Numbered from the stretch's first letter, positions 54,985 to 63,811 are shown. The stretch: DNA of 64,000 bases from Oxalobacteraceae bacterium (GCA_030698225.1 JAUYNR010000038.1:1-64000), one strand, 5' to 3'. A program made the numbers and translations. Notes: generated by a model not told the origin, from the sequence alone.

Positions 54985-55038
54985 GTAGTGCAGGCCTCCG
55001 TGCCTGCACCGGGCCGCAGGCACGGAGGCCTGCACTAC
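54985..55038. terminator. Perfect 23-bp hairpin between convergent genes
   Basis: Arms 54985-55007 and 55016-55038 are exactly complementary over 23 bp with an 8-bp loop. There is no T-tract on either strand. It probably acts as a bidirectional terminator or mRNA-stabilising structure for the lipoprotein and yggT genes. It could also be a REP-like palindrome. Confidence 0.6.
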
Positions 55039-55054
55039 ATACAGCCATCGCGGC

Positions 55055-55597
55055 TCATACCAGCGACAGAACCAGCCTGCTGAGCACTTGCAACAATACC
55101 TGCAGAATCAACAATGCCGCCAGCGGCGACAAGTCGATATTGCCGACCAAGGGGATGATGCGCCGTAACGGGCGCAGCAAAGGTTCATTCAAGGCCCGCA
55201 CCAACGGCGCCAGCGGCGCTTGCGGATTGATCCAACTAAACACCGCTTCGATTATCAGCAAACCCATCCAGCCATAGAACGCCCACTGCAACAGCCGCAA
55301 CAGCGCCAGCAACAGCAGTTCCGGAAACGGGAACGGCGACACAAACAGCATCTCAATCGTGGTCGCAAGCACGGCAATCAGATAGGCTCCGACCAGGCAT
55401 GACCAGTCCAAACCACCGGCGCCAGGCAAAAAACGACGCAGCGGCAGTACCAGCCAGTCCGACAGGCGAAAAACAAATTGGGCAATCGATGTCGGCGGCC
55501 GCACCCGCACCGCCTGCATCCAGAATCGCAACAACAAAGCGCCGGCCACGACGACCGCCACGGTTCCCACTATCAACGTCAATATGCCATGCAGCAT
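55055..55597 (-). CDS. yggT: YggT family membrane protein
   Basis: A 180-residue protein with two copies of the YggT repeat. Each has hydrophobic helices and a motif of the type RLSDWLVLPLRRFLPG or ALNEPLLRPLRRIIPLVG. The family is implicated in osmotic tolerance and, in other bacteria, cell division; no function is proven here. GGAGG lies 9 bp before the ATG at 55597. The longer frame upstream overlaps an RNA-like hairpin region and is rejected. Confidence 0.88.
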   Translation of the reverse strand: MLHGILTLIVGTVAVVVAGALLLRFWMQAVRVRPPTSIAQFVFRLSDWLVLPLRRFLPGAGGLDWSCLVGAYLIAVLATTIEMLFVSPFPFPELLLLALLRLLQWAFYGWMGLLIIEAVFSWINPQAPLAPLVRALNEPLLRPLRRIIPLVGNIDLSPLAALLILQVLLQVLSRLVLSLV

Positions 55598-55610
55598 AAA
55601 AAAAACCTCC

Positions 55611-55652
55611 AAATAAAAAACCCGCCGTATGACGACAAGCCACACAGCGGGT
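55611..55652 (-). terminator. Intrinsic terminator just upstream of yggT
   Basis: On the minus strand ACCCGC pairs with GCGGGT across about 21 nt and is followed at once by six T. The yggT Shine-Dalgarno begins a few bases later, so this hairpin could end an upstream RNA or act as an attenuator of yggT. Confidence 0.6.
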
Positions 55653-55790
55653 ATTGTGCCAGAAGCCATAGCGGCTTCCAGGAAGCTTTCGGACTTAGGA
55701 AATCGCAGAGAAAAACGACTGAAACACCAGCTTAGCAGCTTAGACACCAAGCTCTCAGGCAATTTCGCAATCGACTTGCCCTAAGTCCGA
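55653..55790 (-). ncRNA. Candidate structured RNA or leader upstream of yggT
   Basis: The outer arms TCGGACTTAGG (55689-55699) and CCTAAGTCCGA (55780-55790) are perfectly complementary over 11 bp, enclosing about 80 nt that contain a small hairpin (AGCTT/AAGCT). A second hairpin, GAAGCC-ATAGC-GGCTTC, lies at 55662-55678, then the terminator at 55611-55652. Three ordered hairpins and a terminator suggest a transcript of about 180 nt: a small RNA or a yggT riboregulator. I do not recognise a known family. Confidence 0.4.
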
Positions 55791-55814
55791 CAGCCTCTTG
55801 GCAAAGTCACCGGA

Positions 55815-56681
55815 TTACGGACGGGAACCGGTTGGAAACGGCCATGCTGCAGCTGGATTCAGCACCGTTTTCGCATCCGGCTTTGCCGCAGCTTTTTTAG
55901 GCGCAGCGGTTTTTGCTGCCGGTTTCTTGCCCGCGGCGGCCTTCGTCGCAGCAGCTTTCTTCGGTGCTGCCGCAGCTTTTTTCACCGCCGGTTTGGCGGC
56001 AACTGCTTTGACAGCGGCTGCTTTCACTACAGCGGTTTTGGCTGCAGCCGCTTTCGGTGCCGCTGCAGCTTTTTTCGCCGCCGGCTTGGCAGCGACTGCC
56101 TTGGCTGCCGGCTTCCTGGCAGCGACTGCTTTGACGGCGCTGGCTTTCGCTACAGCGGGTTTAGCCGCTGCCGCTTTTGGTGCTGCCACAGCCTTCTTCG
56201 CCGCCGGTTTGGCTGCGACTGCTTTGACAGCGGCGGCTTTCACCACAGCGGTTTTGGCTGCAGCCGCTCTCGGTGCCGCTGCAGCTTTTTTCGCCGCCGG
56301 CTTGACAGCGACTGCCTTGGCTGCCGGCTTCTTGGCTGCGACTGCTTTGGCTGCAGACGCTTTAACTGCAACAGCTTTGGCTGCTGCCGCTTTCGGTGCC
56401 GCAGCGGCCTTCTTCGCCGCCGGTTTGGCAGAGACAGCCTTAGTTGCCGGTTTTGCCGCCGGTTTCGCCGCTACCGCCTTGGCTGCCGGCTTCTTGGCTG
56501 CGACTGCTTTGGCTGCAGACGCTTTAACTGCAACAGCTTTGGCTGCTGCCACTTTCGGCGCCGCTTTTTTGGCAGCTACCGGTGCTTTTTTTCCGGCGGC
56601 TGCTGCCACTGGCTTCTTTGCAGGCGCGGCGGGTTTAGCCGCCGGTTTCTTCGCTGCTGGCTTTTTGACTGCTGTTGCCAT
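55815..56681 (-). CDS. Histone H1-like Ala/Lys-rich DNA-binding protein
   Basis: A 288-residue protein made almost only of Ala, Lys, Val and Pro. Repeats of the kind KPAAKAVAAKPAAKKA occur throughout and would form a positively charged, largely disordered or helical chain like the C-terminal domain of eukaryotic H1 and bacterial HctB/BpH1. It probably compacts or bridges nucleoid DNA. I chose the ATG at 56681 because GGAG lies 7 bp upstream; the frame extends to 56714. The repeats make its length liable to change by recombination. Confidence 0.88.
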   Translation of the reverse strand: MATAVKKPAAKKPAAKPAAPAKKPVAAAAGKKAPVAAKKAAPKVAAAKAVAVKASAAKAVAAKKPAAKAVAAKPAAKPATKAVSAKPAAKKAAAAPKAAAAKAVAVKASAAKAVAAKKPAAKAVAVKPAAKKAAAAPRAAAAKTAVVKAAAVKAVAAKPAAKKAVAAPKAAAAKPAVAKASAVKAVAARKPAAKAVAAKPAAKKAAAAPKAAAAKTAVVKAAAVKAVAAKPAVKKAAAAPKKAAATKAAAGKKPAAKTAAPKKAAAKPDAKTVLNPAAAWPFPTGSRP

Positions 56682-56953
56682 TTTGTTCTCCTTCACGTGG
56701 GATGGGAAAGTCAATTTTCAAGATTTCAATCCGACTAACCATCGCGATAGGCCAGGCGGATTATTCATCGGCACAAACAAGCGTCTGCATGCGCCAATGA
56801 ATTCGGCACCGGCCGATTTGCCGCTTGCAACATCCAGTACGGCAATCCGGCCACAATGGCACCCCCCCTCCCGTAACACGCACAAATACGCAAACATCAC
56901 GCCGGAGGTTAACCTGCAAAACAGGTTAAGCAACAATACTGCGGTTGTACCCG

Positions 56954-56980
56954 GAAAAAACGCCAGCAGTAACACTGGCG
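56954..56980 (-). terminator. Second intrinsic terminator downstream of nrdB
   Basis: On the minus strand CGCCAG and CTGGCG pair across an 8-nt loop, followed by six T. Confidence 0.65.
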
Positions 56981-57019
56981 CTGGAATCCTGCTGCTGAAA
57001 AATTTCCAGTTTTTTCAAA

Positions 57020-57058
57020 GAAAAAGCCGCCTCGCCTGACTTGGTCAGGTCCGGCGGC
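57020..57058 (-). terminator. Intrinsic terminator of nrdAB
   Basis: On the minus strand GCCGCC pairs with GGCGGC, and inside it CCTGAC pairs with GTCAGG around CAA. A T-run follows. It lies about 115 bp after the nrdB stop. Confidence 0.8.
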
Positions 57059-57172
57059 AGAAACTGATAAGGACAATCTGGTTTTTTACTGTCCATCAAA
57101 TGGGGTGATAACCTTCCATTTTTGCGTTGCTTGCGACATCCATTGCGCACTTGATTCGATGCTGCCGGATGC

Positions 57173-58345
57173 TCATTCCCAGCTGAGTGCGCCGCCGGTT
57201 TGATACTCGATGACCCGCGTCTCGAAAAAATTCCGCTCCTTCTTCAAGTCGATCATTTCGCTCATCCATGGAAATGGATTCTCTTCCTGTGCGAACATCG
57301 GGTCAAGCCCAATCTGCTGTGCGCGCCGATTCGCGATGAAGCGCAAATAACCCTTGAACATCGGCGCATTCAAACCGAGCACGCCTCGCGGCATTGTATC
57401 CTCTGCGTAGCGATATTCCAACTCTACCGCGTGCAAAAACAATGCTTTGATCTCGTCGCGAAATTCCGGCGTCCACAACTGCGGATTTTCCATCTTGATG
57501 GTGTTGATCAGGTCGATCCCGAAGTTGCAGTGCATCGACTCATCGCGCAGGATGTACTGGTATTGTTCGGCTGCGCCCATCATCTTGTTCTGACGCCCCA
57601 GCGCCAAGATTTGGGTGAAGCCGACATAGAAGAACAGCCCCTCCATCAGGCAGGCGAAGACGATCAGCGACTTCAGCAATTTCTGGTCGTTTTCCGTGGT
57701 GCCGGTGGTGAACTGCGGATCGGTCAGCACGTTGATGAACGGGATCAGGAATTCATCCTTGTCGCGGATCGATTTGACTTCGTTGTAGGCGTTGAAAATT
57801 TCACCTTCGTCCAGCCCCAGCGACTCGACGATGTATTGGTAGGCATGGGTATGGATCGCCTCTTCGAACGCCTGGCGCAGCAGGTACTGGCGGCACTCCG
57901 GTGCGGTGATGTGGCGGTAGGTGCCGAGCACGATGTTGTTGGCCGCCAGCGAATCGGCGGTGACGAAAAAGCCGAGATTGCGCGTGACCAGCCGGCGCTC
58001 GTCATCGGTCAGGCCGTTCGGATTCTTCCACAGCTCGATATCGCGCTGCATGTTGATCTCTTGCGGCATCCAGTGGTTGGCGCAGCCGGCCAGATACTTG
58101 TCCCACGCCCATTTGTATTTGAACGGCACCAGCTGGTTCACATCGGTGTGGCCGTTGATGATGCGCTTGTCGGCCGCATTCACGCGCCGCGACGTATCTG
58201 CCACATGCGCGGCTGCCGTCAGGCCCGATGCGGCGAACATGTCGGTGTCGACCGCTGCGCCGGCCAGTTGTGAAACCGTTGCAGCTTGCGGCGGCGCTGT
58301 GTTTGAGGCCGGAACCTCGGTTGCCTCTTCATCCCAACTCAACAT
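57173..58345 (-). CDS. nrdB: Class I ribonucleotide reductase, beta subunit
   Basis: A 390-residue R2 protein that supplies the radical for deoxynucleotide synthesis. Predicted di-metal ligands are Asp131 ([10 protein letters not shown]), Glu162 and His165 ([10 protein letters not shown]), Glu235 (LMEGLFFY), Glu269 and His272 (RDESMH). The overall sequence resembles the chlamydial R2 group, but Tyr169 is present where that group has Phe, so a tyrosyl radical is expected. The C-terminal tail GGALSWE should dock on NrdA. The ATG at 58345 is preceded by AGGG. It follows nrdA by about 100 bp. Confidence 0.94.
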   Translation of the reverse strand: MLSWDEEATEVPASNTAPPQAATVSQLAGAAVDTDMFAASGLTAAAHVADTSRRVNAADKRIINGHTDVNQLVPFKYKWAWDKYLAGCANHWMPQEINMQRDIELWKNPNGLTDDERRLVTRNLGFFVTADSLAANNIVLGTYRHITAPECRQYLLRQAFEEAIHTHAYQYIVESLGLDEGEIFNAYNEVKSIRDKDEFLIPFINVLTDPQFTTGTTENDQKLLKSLIVFACLMEGLFFYVGFTQILALGRQNKMMGAAEQYQYILRDESMHCNFGIDLINTIKMENPQLWTPEFRDEIKALFLHAVELEYRYAEDTMPRGVLGLNAPMFKGYLRFIANRRAQQIGLDPMFAQEENPFPWMSEMIDLKKERNFFETRVIEYQTGGALSWE

Positions 58346-58368
58346 TTTCAAAACCCTGTTCTTTAAAT

Positions 58369-58438
58369 ATACATTGCATAGTATTTTTCAAATACCAACG
58401 AATATATGCGGCAGTATCGGCATTTATGCCCATACTCC
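58369..58438 (+). repeat. Dispersed 70-bp intergenic element, copy 7
   Basis: ATAC (58369), GTAT (58381), TGCGG (58407) and CCATACTCC (58430) at the shared spacing, with one mismatch. It fills most of the gap between nrdA and nrdB and is antisense to both. Confidence 0.8.
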
Positions 58439-58446
58439 CGCCATCA

Positions 58447-61374
58447 TTACTGGCAAGCTTCGCAGTCTTCAAAGCCGGCATCGCCGGGACGCATCATGCA
58501 GGCCGGACCGGCTGCATCGTCTGCCGCTGCAGCGCCAGTTGCCATCGAATAGCCGCCGGCAGAACTTGCGCCATCGACCGAGACCGCATTCAATGCGCCG
58601 GCCTTGGTGGTCGATTTCTCGCTATGGGTGGCGCCGATGGTGCGCAGGTAGTAGGTGGTTTTCAGGCCGCGCAGCCATGCCAGCTTGTAGGTTTCATCGA
58701 GTTTCTTACCGGACGCGCCTGCCATGTAGATGTTCAGCGATTGCGCCTGGTCGATCCACTTCTGGCGCCGCGCTGCGGCCTCGACCAACCACGAAGGCTC
58801 GACTTCGAATGCGGTGGCGTAGATCGCACGCAGGTCTGGCGGGATGCGGTCGATTTTCGCCAGGCTGCCGTCGAAATACTTGAGGTCGGCAATCATCACT
58901 TCGTCCCACAGCTCGCGCGCTTTCAGGTCGCGCACCAGGTAGGCGTTGATTTCGGTAAATTCGCCGGACAGGTTCGACTTGACGTACAGGTTCTGGTAGG
59001 TCGGTTCGATGCAGGCCGATACCCCGATGATGTTGGAGATGGTCGCGGTCGGCGCAATCGCCACGCAATTCGAGTTGCGCATCCCGTGCTGCTTGATGCG
59101 CGCGCGCAATGGCGCCCAGTCCATGGATTCGGAAAGGTCGGTTTCCAGATAGCCGCTGCGCTCCTCACCCAGCAGTTTCAGCGAGTCTTGCGGCAGGATG
59201 CCGCGATCCCACAGCGAACCTTGGTAGGAGCCGTAACGGCCGCGCTCTTCGGCCAGGTCGGTCGAGGCCCAGTAGGCGTAATAGCAGACCGCTTCCATCG
59301 AGCTATCGGCGAATTCGACCGCTGCATTCGACGCATACGGCACCCGCATCATGTGCAGACAATCCTGGAAACCCATGATGCCCATGCCGACCGGACGGTG
59401 GCGCAGGTTCGATTTGCGCGCCTTGTCGACCGCATAGTAGTTGATGTCGATCACGTTATCGAGCATGCGCATCGCGGTGCGCACCGTCTTTTGCAGCTTG
59501 GCGTGATCGAGCTGCAGTTGCCCATTCACGTCCTTCATATGCGCCGGCAGGTTCACCGAGCCGAGGTTGCAGACCGCGATTTCGGCTTCGTTGGTGTTGA
59601 GCGTGATCTCGGTGCACAGGTTGGACGAGTGGACGACGCCGACATGTTGCTGCGGCGAACGGATATTGCACGGGTCCTTGAACGTGATCCATGGATGGCC
59701 GGTCTCGAACAGCATCGACAGCATCTTGCGCCACAGGTCGAGCGCATGGACTTTTTTGGACAGGCCGATCTCGCCGCGCGCCGCCTTGGCTTCGTATCCG
59801 ATGTAGGCTTGTTCGAACGCGCGGCCGAACTTGTCGTGCAGGTCGGGGGTGTCGCTGGGCGAGAACAGCGTCCACTCGCCTTTTTCCATCACCCGCTTCA
59901 TGAACAGGTCGGGAATCCAGTTCGCGCTGTTCATGTCGTGGGTGCGGCGGCGGTCATCGCCGGTATTCTTGCGCAGCTCGAGGAATTCCTCGATGTCCAT
60001 GTGCCAGGTTTCGAGATAGGCGCACACCGCACCCTTGCGCTTGCCGCCTTGATTTACCGCCACGGCGGTATCGTTGACCACCTTCAGAAACGGCACGATG
60101 CCTTGCGATTTGCCGTTGGTGCCCTTGATATGCGCGCCCAGCGAGCGCACCGGGGTCCAGTCATTACCCAGGCCGCCCGCATATTTGGCCAGCAAGGCAT
60201 TGTCCTTGATCGCATCGAAAATGCCTTCCAGGTCATCCGGCACGGTGGTCAGGTAGCAGGATGACAGTTGCGAGCGTTGGGTGCCGGAATTGAACAGCGT
60301 CGGCGTCGAACTCATGAAATCGAAGCTCGACAGCAGGTGGTAAAACTCGATCGCGCGCTCTTCGCGCCTGGCTTCATTCAGCGCCAGCCCCATCGCGACG
60401 CGCATGTAGAAGGCCTGCGGCATTTCGATCCGGATATCGCGGATGTGCAGGAAATAACGGTCGTACAGCGTTTGCAGGCCAAGGTAACCGAATTGCAGGT
60501 CGCGATCGGTGACCAGCGCCTTGCCCAGTTTCTCCAGGTCGAATTCCTGCAGTTTGGGATCGAGCAAACCGGCCTCGATGCCTTTCTTGATGAACTGCGG
60601 GAAATACACTAGGTAATTTGCCTGCGCATCGCGTTGCGCGACTTCCTGGCCGAACACTTCCTTACGGATCGTGTGCATCAGCAGGCGCGCGGTGACCTGG
60701 CTGTAGGCCGGATCTTTTTCCATCAGTGCACGGGCGGCCAGAATGGCCGACTTGTGCAGTTCCTCGACCGGCACGCCGTCGTACAGATTCTTGACAGTCT
60801 CGGCCAGAATCGCATCGGCATCGACATGCTTTTCCAGCCCCTGACAGGCGGCGCCGATCAGGTCGCGCACCTGATCCATGTCCAGCAGCCGCTGCCGGCC
60901 ATTTTCGGTCACATGCAGTTGCGGCACCGCGCTGACAGGCCTGGAAGCATTCAACTGTGCGCGCTGCTCCATGCGTTTGGCGCGATACAGCACGTAAGCA
61001 CGTGCGACGTCATGTTCGCCGGAGCGCATCAATGACAATTCGACCTGATCCTGCACATCTTCGATATGGAAGGTGCCGCCGGTCGGCTGGCGCCGCATCA
61101 ACGCTGCCACCACGCTGGCGGTCAATTGCTCGACCAGTTCGCGCACCCGCGCCGATGCAGCACCCTGGCCGCCATTCACTGCCAAGAAGGCCTTGGTCAC
61201 CGCGATCGCGATTTTCGACGGTTCGAATGCGACCACAGCGCCGTTACGACGCAAGATACGATATTCGCCACTTTGCGCGGCAGCGATGATGGACGTGGGA
61301 CTCTGAGCGCTGGCAGAGGTATGGGTACCGGATTCGGTAGAGGTATTGACGGAAATTTCTTGCGGTGAGTGCAC
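58447..61374 (-). CDS. nrdA: Class I ribonucleotide reductase, alpha subunit
   Basis: A catalytic subunit of about 975 residues. An ATP-cone (from EYRILRRNGAVVAFEPSKI) is followed by a second cone-like segment (about 140-235), so allosteric control may be more elaborate than in the short form. The active-site region has SSCYLTT, SSNLCTEITLN with catalytic Asn/Cys/Glu, and APTATISNIIG. The C-terminal CEACQ pair reduces the active site. Start uncertain: GTG at 61374 has AGGAGG 4 bp upstream and is preferred, but ATGs at 61395 and 61407 and the frame opening at 61452 are alternatives. Confidence 0.95.
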   Translation of the reverse strand: MHSPQEISVNTSTESGTHTSASAQSPTSIIAAAQSGEYRILRRNGAVVAFEPSKIAIAVTKAFLAVNGGQGAASARVRELVEQLTASVVAALMRRQPTGGTFHIEDVQDQVELSLMRSGEHDVARAYVLYRAKRMEQRAQLNASRPVSAVPQLHVTENGRQRLLDMDQVRDLIGAACQGLEKHVDADAILAETVKNLYDGVPVEELHKSAILAARALMEKDPAYSQVTARLLMHTIRKEVFGQEVAQRDAQANYLVYFPQFIKKGIEAGLLDPKLQEFDLEKLGKALVTDRDLQFGYLGLQTLYDRYFLHIRDIRIEMPQAFYMRVAMGLALNEARREERAIEFYHLLSSFDFMSSTPTLFNSGTQRSQLSSCYLTTVPDDLEGIFDAIKDNALLAKYAGGLGNDWTPVRSLGAHIKGTNGKSQGIVPFLKVVNDTAVAVNQGGKRKGAVCAYLETWHMDIEEFLELRKNTGDDRRRTHDMNSANWIPDLFMKRVMEKGEWTLFSPSDTPDLHDKFGRAFEQAYIGYEAKAARGEIGLSKKVHALDLWRKMLSMLFETGHPWITFKDPCNIRSPQQHVGVVHSSNLCTEITLNTNEAEIAVCNLGSVNLPAHMKDVNGQLQLDHAKLQKTVRTAMRMLDNVIDINYYAVDKARKSNLRHRPVGMGIMGFQDCLHMMRVPYASNAAVEFADSSMEAVCYYAYWASTDLAEERGRYGSYQGSLWDRGILPQDSLKLLGEERSGYLETDLSESMDWAPLRARIKQHGMRNSNCVAIAPTATISNIIGVSACIEPTYQNLYVKSNLSGEFTEINAYLVRDLKARELWDEVMIADLKYFDGSLAKIDRIPPDLRAIYATAFEVEPSWLVEAAARRQKWIDQAQSLNIYMAGASGKKLDETYKLAWLRGLKTTYYLRTIGATHSEKSTTKAGALNAVSVDGASSAGGYSMATGAAAADDAAGPACMMRPGDAGFEDCEACQ

Positions 61375-61621
61375 TTCGCCTCCTGAGATGGTCATTGCCG
61401 ACAGCATCCATGCTGCAGCCTGATAGTTGTGGATTGGATCGCCCGATGTCACCGAGGTTCACAACCAGATTGTTGCGTGCCTGATGCGCAAAAAAACAAT
61501 GCAGATGGCGGCGCTCAAAATTCAAAAATGAGAGAGCTGCTCACAGGCCCGATACAACATAAAAACCGCTGTATTCTTGTGTTGATGAACTGCCGGGAAA
61601 GGTTTTGAAAATTCTATTTTG

Positions 61622-61637
61622 TTACTACATGTAGTGC
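61622..61637. promoter_or_regulatory. NrdR box 1
   Basis: The core CTACATGTAG within the perfect palindrome ACTACATGTAGT matches the NrdR consensus (acaCwAyATnTwGtgt). It is upstream of nrdA. Confidence 0.65.
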
Positions 61638-61652
61638 ATAAATGTATGCAAT

Positions 61653-61668
61653 TGACTAATTGTAGTTA
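61653..61668. promoter_or_regulatory. NrdR box 2
   Basis: CTAATTGTAG is a weaker match, exactly 31 bp from box 1. A spacing of about three helical turns is the known arrangement for NrdR pairs, which supports both boxes. No nrdR gene is in the window. Confidence 0.6.
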
Positions 61669-61733
61669 TTGAAGGCCAAGGCTGCAATATATATTTACTT
61701 GTATATTGCGAATATTCGGATTGACTTTTTCAG

Positions 61734-62348
61734 TCAGGCAGGAAAGTGCAGTACGCGCTGAGTGAGTGCCGACCCTGATTGCGCGCTGAGCGCCTGGCGG
61801 TAATGCCGCCAATCGAAGAACGGCCCCGGATCGGTCTTCCGGCCTGCTGCGATGTGCGCATGTCCGGCCACATCGGTGAGCCGATAACGGGCTTGCAACG
61901 CTCTGGTCAGTCCGGCCAGCGCCAGATACTGCGGCTCGGCATAAGGTTCGAAATCGGTCCCTTCCAGCTCGATGCCGATGGAAAAATCATTGCATTGCTG
62001 GCGCGCGCCGAACGACGACATCCCTGCGTGCCAGGCGCGGTCGTTGACCGATACGAACTGCACCACAGCACCATCCCTGCGGATCAGGAAATGCGCCGAA
62101 ACCCGCAGCGCGCGCAATTGCTCGAAGTAAGGGTGCGCATCGCAATCGAGTTGGTTGGTAAACAGCTCGCAAATCCGTTCGCCGCCGAACTGCCCGGGCG
62201 GCAGGCTGATATTGTGGATCACCAGCAAGTCGATTTCCGTGCCCGGCGGCCGCGCATCGCAGTTGGGCGAGACGATCCGCAACGCCTGGCGACACCAGCC
62301 ATCGGCTGCCACCTCGAACATGGTTTTAATATATTTACCCGGACTCAT
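61734..62348 (-). CDS. ampD: 1,6-anhydro-N-acetylmuramyl-L-alanine amidase
   Basis: A 204-residue zinc amidase (amidase_2 fold) that removes the peptide from anhydro-muropeptides during cell-wall recycling. LVIHNISLPPGQFGG holds the first zinc His, AWHAGMSSFGAR the substrate loop and HAHIAAGRKTDPGPFFDW the remaining His/Asp ligands and catalytic residues. There is no signal peptide, as expected for cytoplasmic AmpD. The ATG overlaps the pilR stop (ATGA). Confidence 0.95.
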   Translation of the reverse strand: MSPGKYIKTMFEVAADGWCRQALRIVSPNCDARPPGTEIDLLVIHNISLPPGQFGGERICELFTNQLDCDAHPYFEQLRALRVSAHFLIRRDGAVVQFVSVNDRAWHAGMSSFGARQQCNDFSIGIELEGTDFEPYAEPQYLALAGLTRALQARYRLTDVAGHAHIAAGRKTDPGPFFDWRHYRQALSAQSGSALTQRVLHFPA

Positions 62349-63778
62349 TTTGGCTCACTGATATCGAGCTTTTGCATCTGATAGCGCAACTGGCGAAAGC
62401 TAATGCCAAGCAACTCCGCTGCCTGGGTGCGATTGAATCTGGTCTGGATTAAGGCTCGCTGGATGATGTCGCGCTCGATACCGTTCAGATAATCCGGCAG
62501 GCAGCTTGGAATACCGGCATCACAGGACTTCTGTGCGGTTTCGGCGTCGGCAACAGCAGACGGTTGCTGCTGCGATCGGATCGATTCGGTATCCGGCGAC
62601 AACGGGGCCAGTGGTTTTGACGTTTTCAGCGCCAGGTCGGCGGCTTCGATCACCCCGTTATCGGCAAACGCCAGCGCGCGCTCAAGGATGTTTTCCAGTT
62701 CGCGTACATTGCCGGGGAATCCATGGCCGCGCAGCGCCTGCAGCGCTCCCGGCCCCAGCACCGCGGCATTGTTACCGTTGTTGCTCACCAGCCGCAGCAA
62801 GATAGCGTTGGCCAGCAGGCCGATATCCTCCAGCCGCTCGCGCAATGCCGGCAGCGCCAGCTCGATGACATTCAAGCGGTAATACAAGTCCTGCCGGAAG
62901 CTTCCGTCCTCCACGCATCGGGCCAGATTCTTGTGGGTGGCACTGATGATGCGCACGTCCACCGGCTCCTCGCTTGTGGCGCCGATCTTGCGCACGCGAC
63001 GCTCCTGGATCGCGCGCAACAGCTTGACTTGCATTGCCAGCGGCAAATCGGCCACCTCGTCGAGCATCAGGGTGCCGCCATCCGCTGCCCGGAAAAATCC
63101 GTCACGATCTTCGCTGGCGCCGGTAAACGCGCCCTTGCGGTAACCAAAAAATTCCGCCTCCATCAAATTGTCGGGAATTGCGCCGCAATTTACCGCGATG
63201 AAGGGCTGCTCTGCGCGGGCGCTGAGGGCATGGATTTCACGCGCCGCGAGTTCCTTGCCGCTGCCGGATTCTCCGCTAATGGCCACTGGCGCCATGCTGC
63301 GCGCCAGGCGCGCGATCTGTGCCCGCAACGCCTGCATCGCTGGCGAATCGCCCAACAGGCGCGCGGCGGGCATGTTCGCCGCGGCGGGCTTGACGGACAT
63401 GCCTGCAGCACCGTCCAGGCGCAACGCGGCGCGCACCAGCAAACGCAACTGCTCCAGTGCCACCGGCTTCGAAACATAATCAAACGCTCCGGCCTTGAGC
63501 GCCGCCACAGCATTGTCTGCGCTGCCGAAAGCGGTAATGACTGCAATCGGCGTGTTTTTGCAACTGCCGGCAACTTCGCTTACCAGCTCGATTCCCAAGC
63601 CGTCCGGCAACCGCATGTCGGTCAACACCAGCGCGTATTGGGTTTGCGCCAGATGCGCCCGCGCAGCCGTCAGGCAGTCGGCGCTATCGACGTCGAGCCC
63701 CATGCGAACCAGCGTGATTTCCAGCAATTCACGCAAATCCGCTTCATCATCGACAACCAGAATACGTGGAGAAGCCAT
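62345..63778 (-). CDS. pilR: Sigma-54 dependent response regulator PilR
   Basis: A 477-residue NtrC-type activator. The receiver (about 1-120) has VVDDEADLRE and phospho-Asp in LVLTDMRLPDG. The AAA+ domain has the P-loop GESGSGKE, the sigma-54 contact loop GAFTGA and LMLDEVADLP. A C-terminal Fis-type helix-turn-helix (RTQAAELLGISFRQLRYQMQ) binds DNA. PilR activates pilin gene transcription with PilS. It lies just downstream of pilS and is coupled to ampD. Confidence 0.94.
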   Translation of the reverse strand: MASPRILVVDDEADLRELLEITLVRMGLDVDSADCLTAARAHLAQTQYALVLTDMRLPDGLGIELVSEVAGSCKNTPIAVITAFGSADNAVAALKAGAFDYVSKPVALEQLRLLVRAALRLDGAAGMSVKPAAANMPAARLLGDSPAMQALRAQIARLARSMAPVAISGESGSGKELAAREIHALSARAEQPFIAVNCGAIPDNLMEAEFFGYRKGAFTGASEDRDGFFRAADGGTLMLDEVADLPLAMQVKLLRAIQERRVRKIGATSEEPVDVRIISATHKNLARCVEDGSFRQDLYYRLNVIELALPALRERLEDIGLLANAILLRLVSNNGNNAAVLGPGALQALRGHGFPGNVRELENILERALAFADNGVIEAADLALKTSKPLAPLSPDTESIRSQQQPSAVADAETAQKSCDAGIPSCLPDYLNGIERDIIQRALIQTRFNRTQAAELLGISFRQLRYQMQKLDISEPK

Positions 63779-63811
63779 GGCTACAGTCTGTTGGTGGTAC
63801 TGGATTAAGAA

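Larger units (their letters stand above)
56682..57172. other. Intergenic region of 491 bp between nrdB and the histone-like gene
   Basis: Contains two minus-strand terminators after nrdB (57020-57058 and 56954-56980), a perfect hairpin TTAACCTG-CAAAA-CAGGTTAA at 56909-56929, and about 220 bp upstream of the histone-like start that should hold its promoter. Short open frames here have no convincing protein features. Confidence 0.6.
61375..61733. other. Regulatory region of 359 bp between ampD and nrdA
   Basis: No protein-coding gene is seen. AT-rich sequence around 61560-61720 should contain the nrdA promoter on the minus strand. Two NrdR-like boxes lie at 61622-61637 and 61653-61668. Confidence 0.65.

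Noticed and set aside
57040-57062. Signal recognition particle RNA, from the string GGTCAGGTCCGG
   Set aside because: The rest of the SRP core (GGAAGCAGCC) is missing and the bases are fully explained by the nrdAB terminator stem.
56926-57150. Small 74-codon minus-strand frame after nrdB
   Set aside because: It spans two intrinsic terminators and has no recognisable protein features.
57173-58345. NrdB as a chlamydial-type class Ic subunit with Phe in place of the radical Tyr
   Set aside because: The sequence around NLGFF looks chlamydial, but aligning the EAIHTHAY motif with ETIHSRSY of E. coli places Tyr169 at the radical position, and the first ligand is Asp, not Glu.
61640-61720. Possible ninth copy of the dispersed element near GTATATTGCG
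   Set aside because: The fixed 26-bp GTAT-to-TGCGG spacing and the terminal ATACTCC block are both absent.
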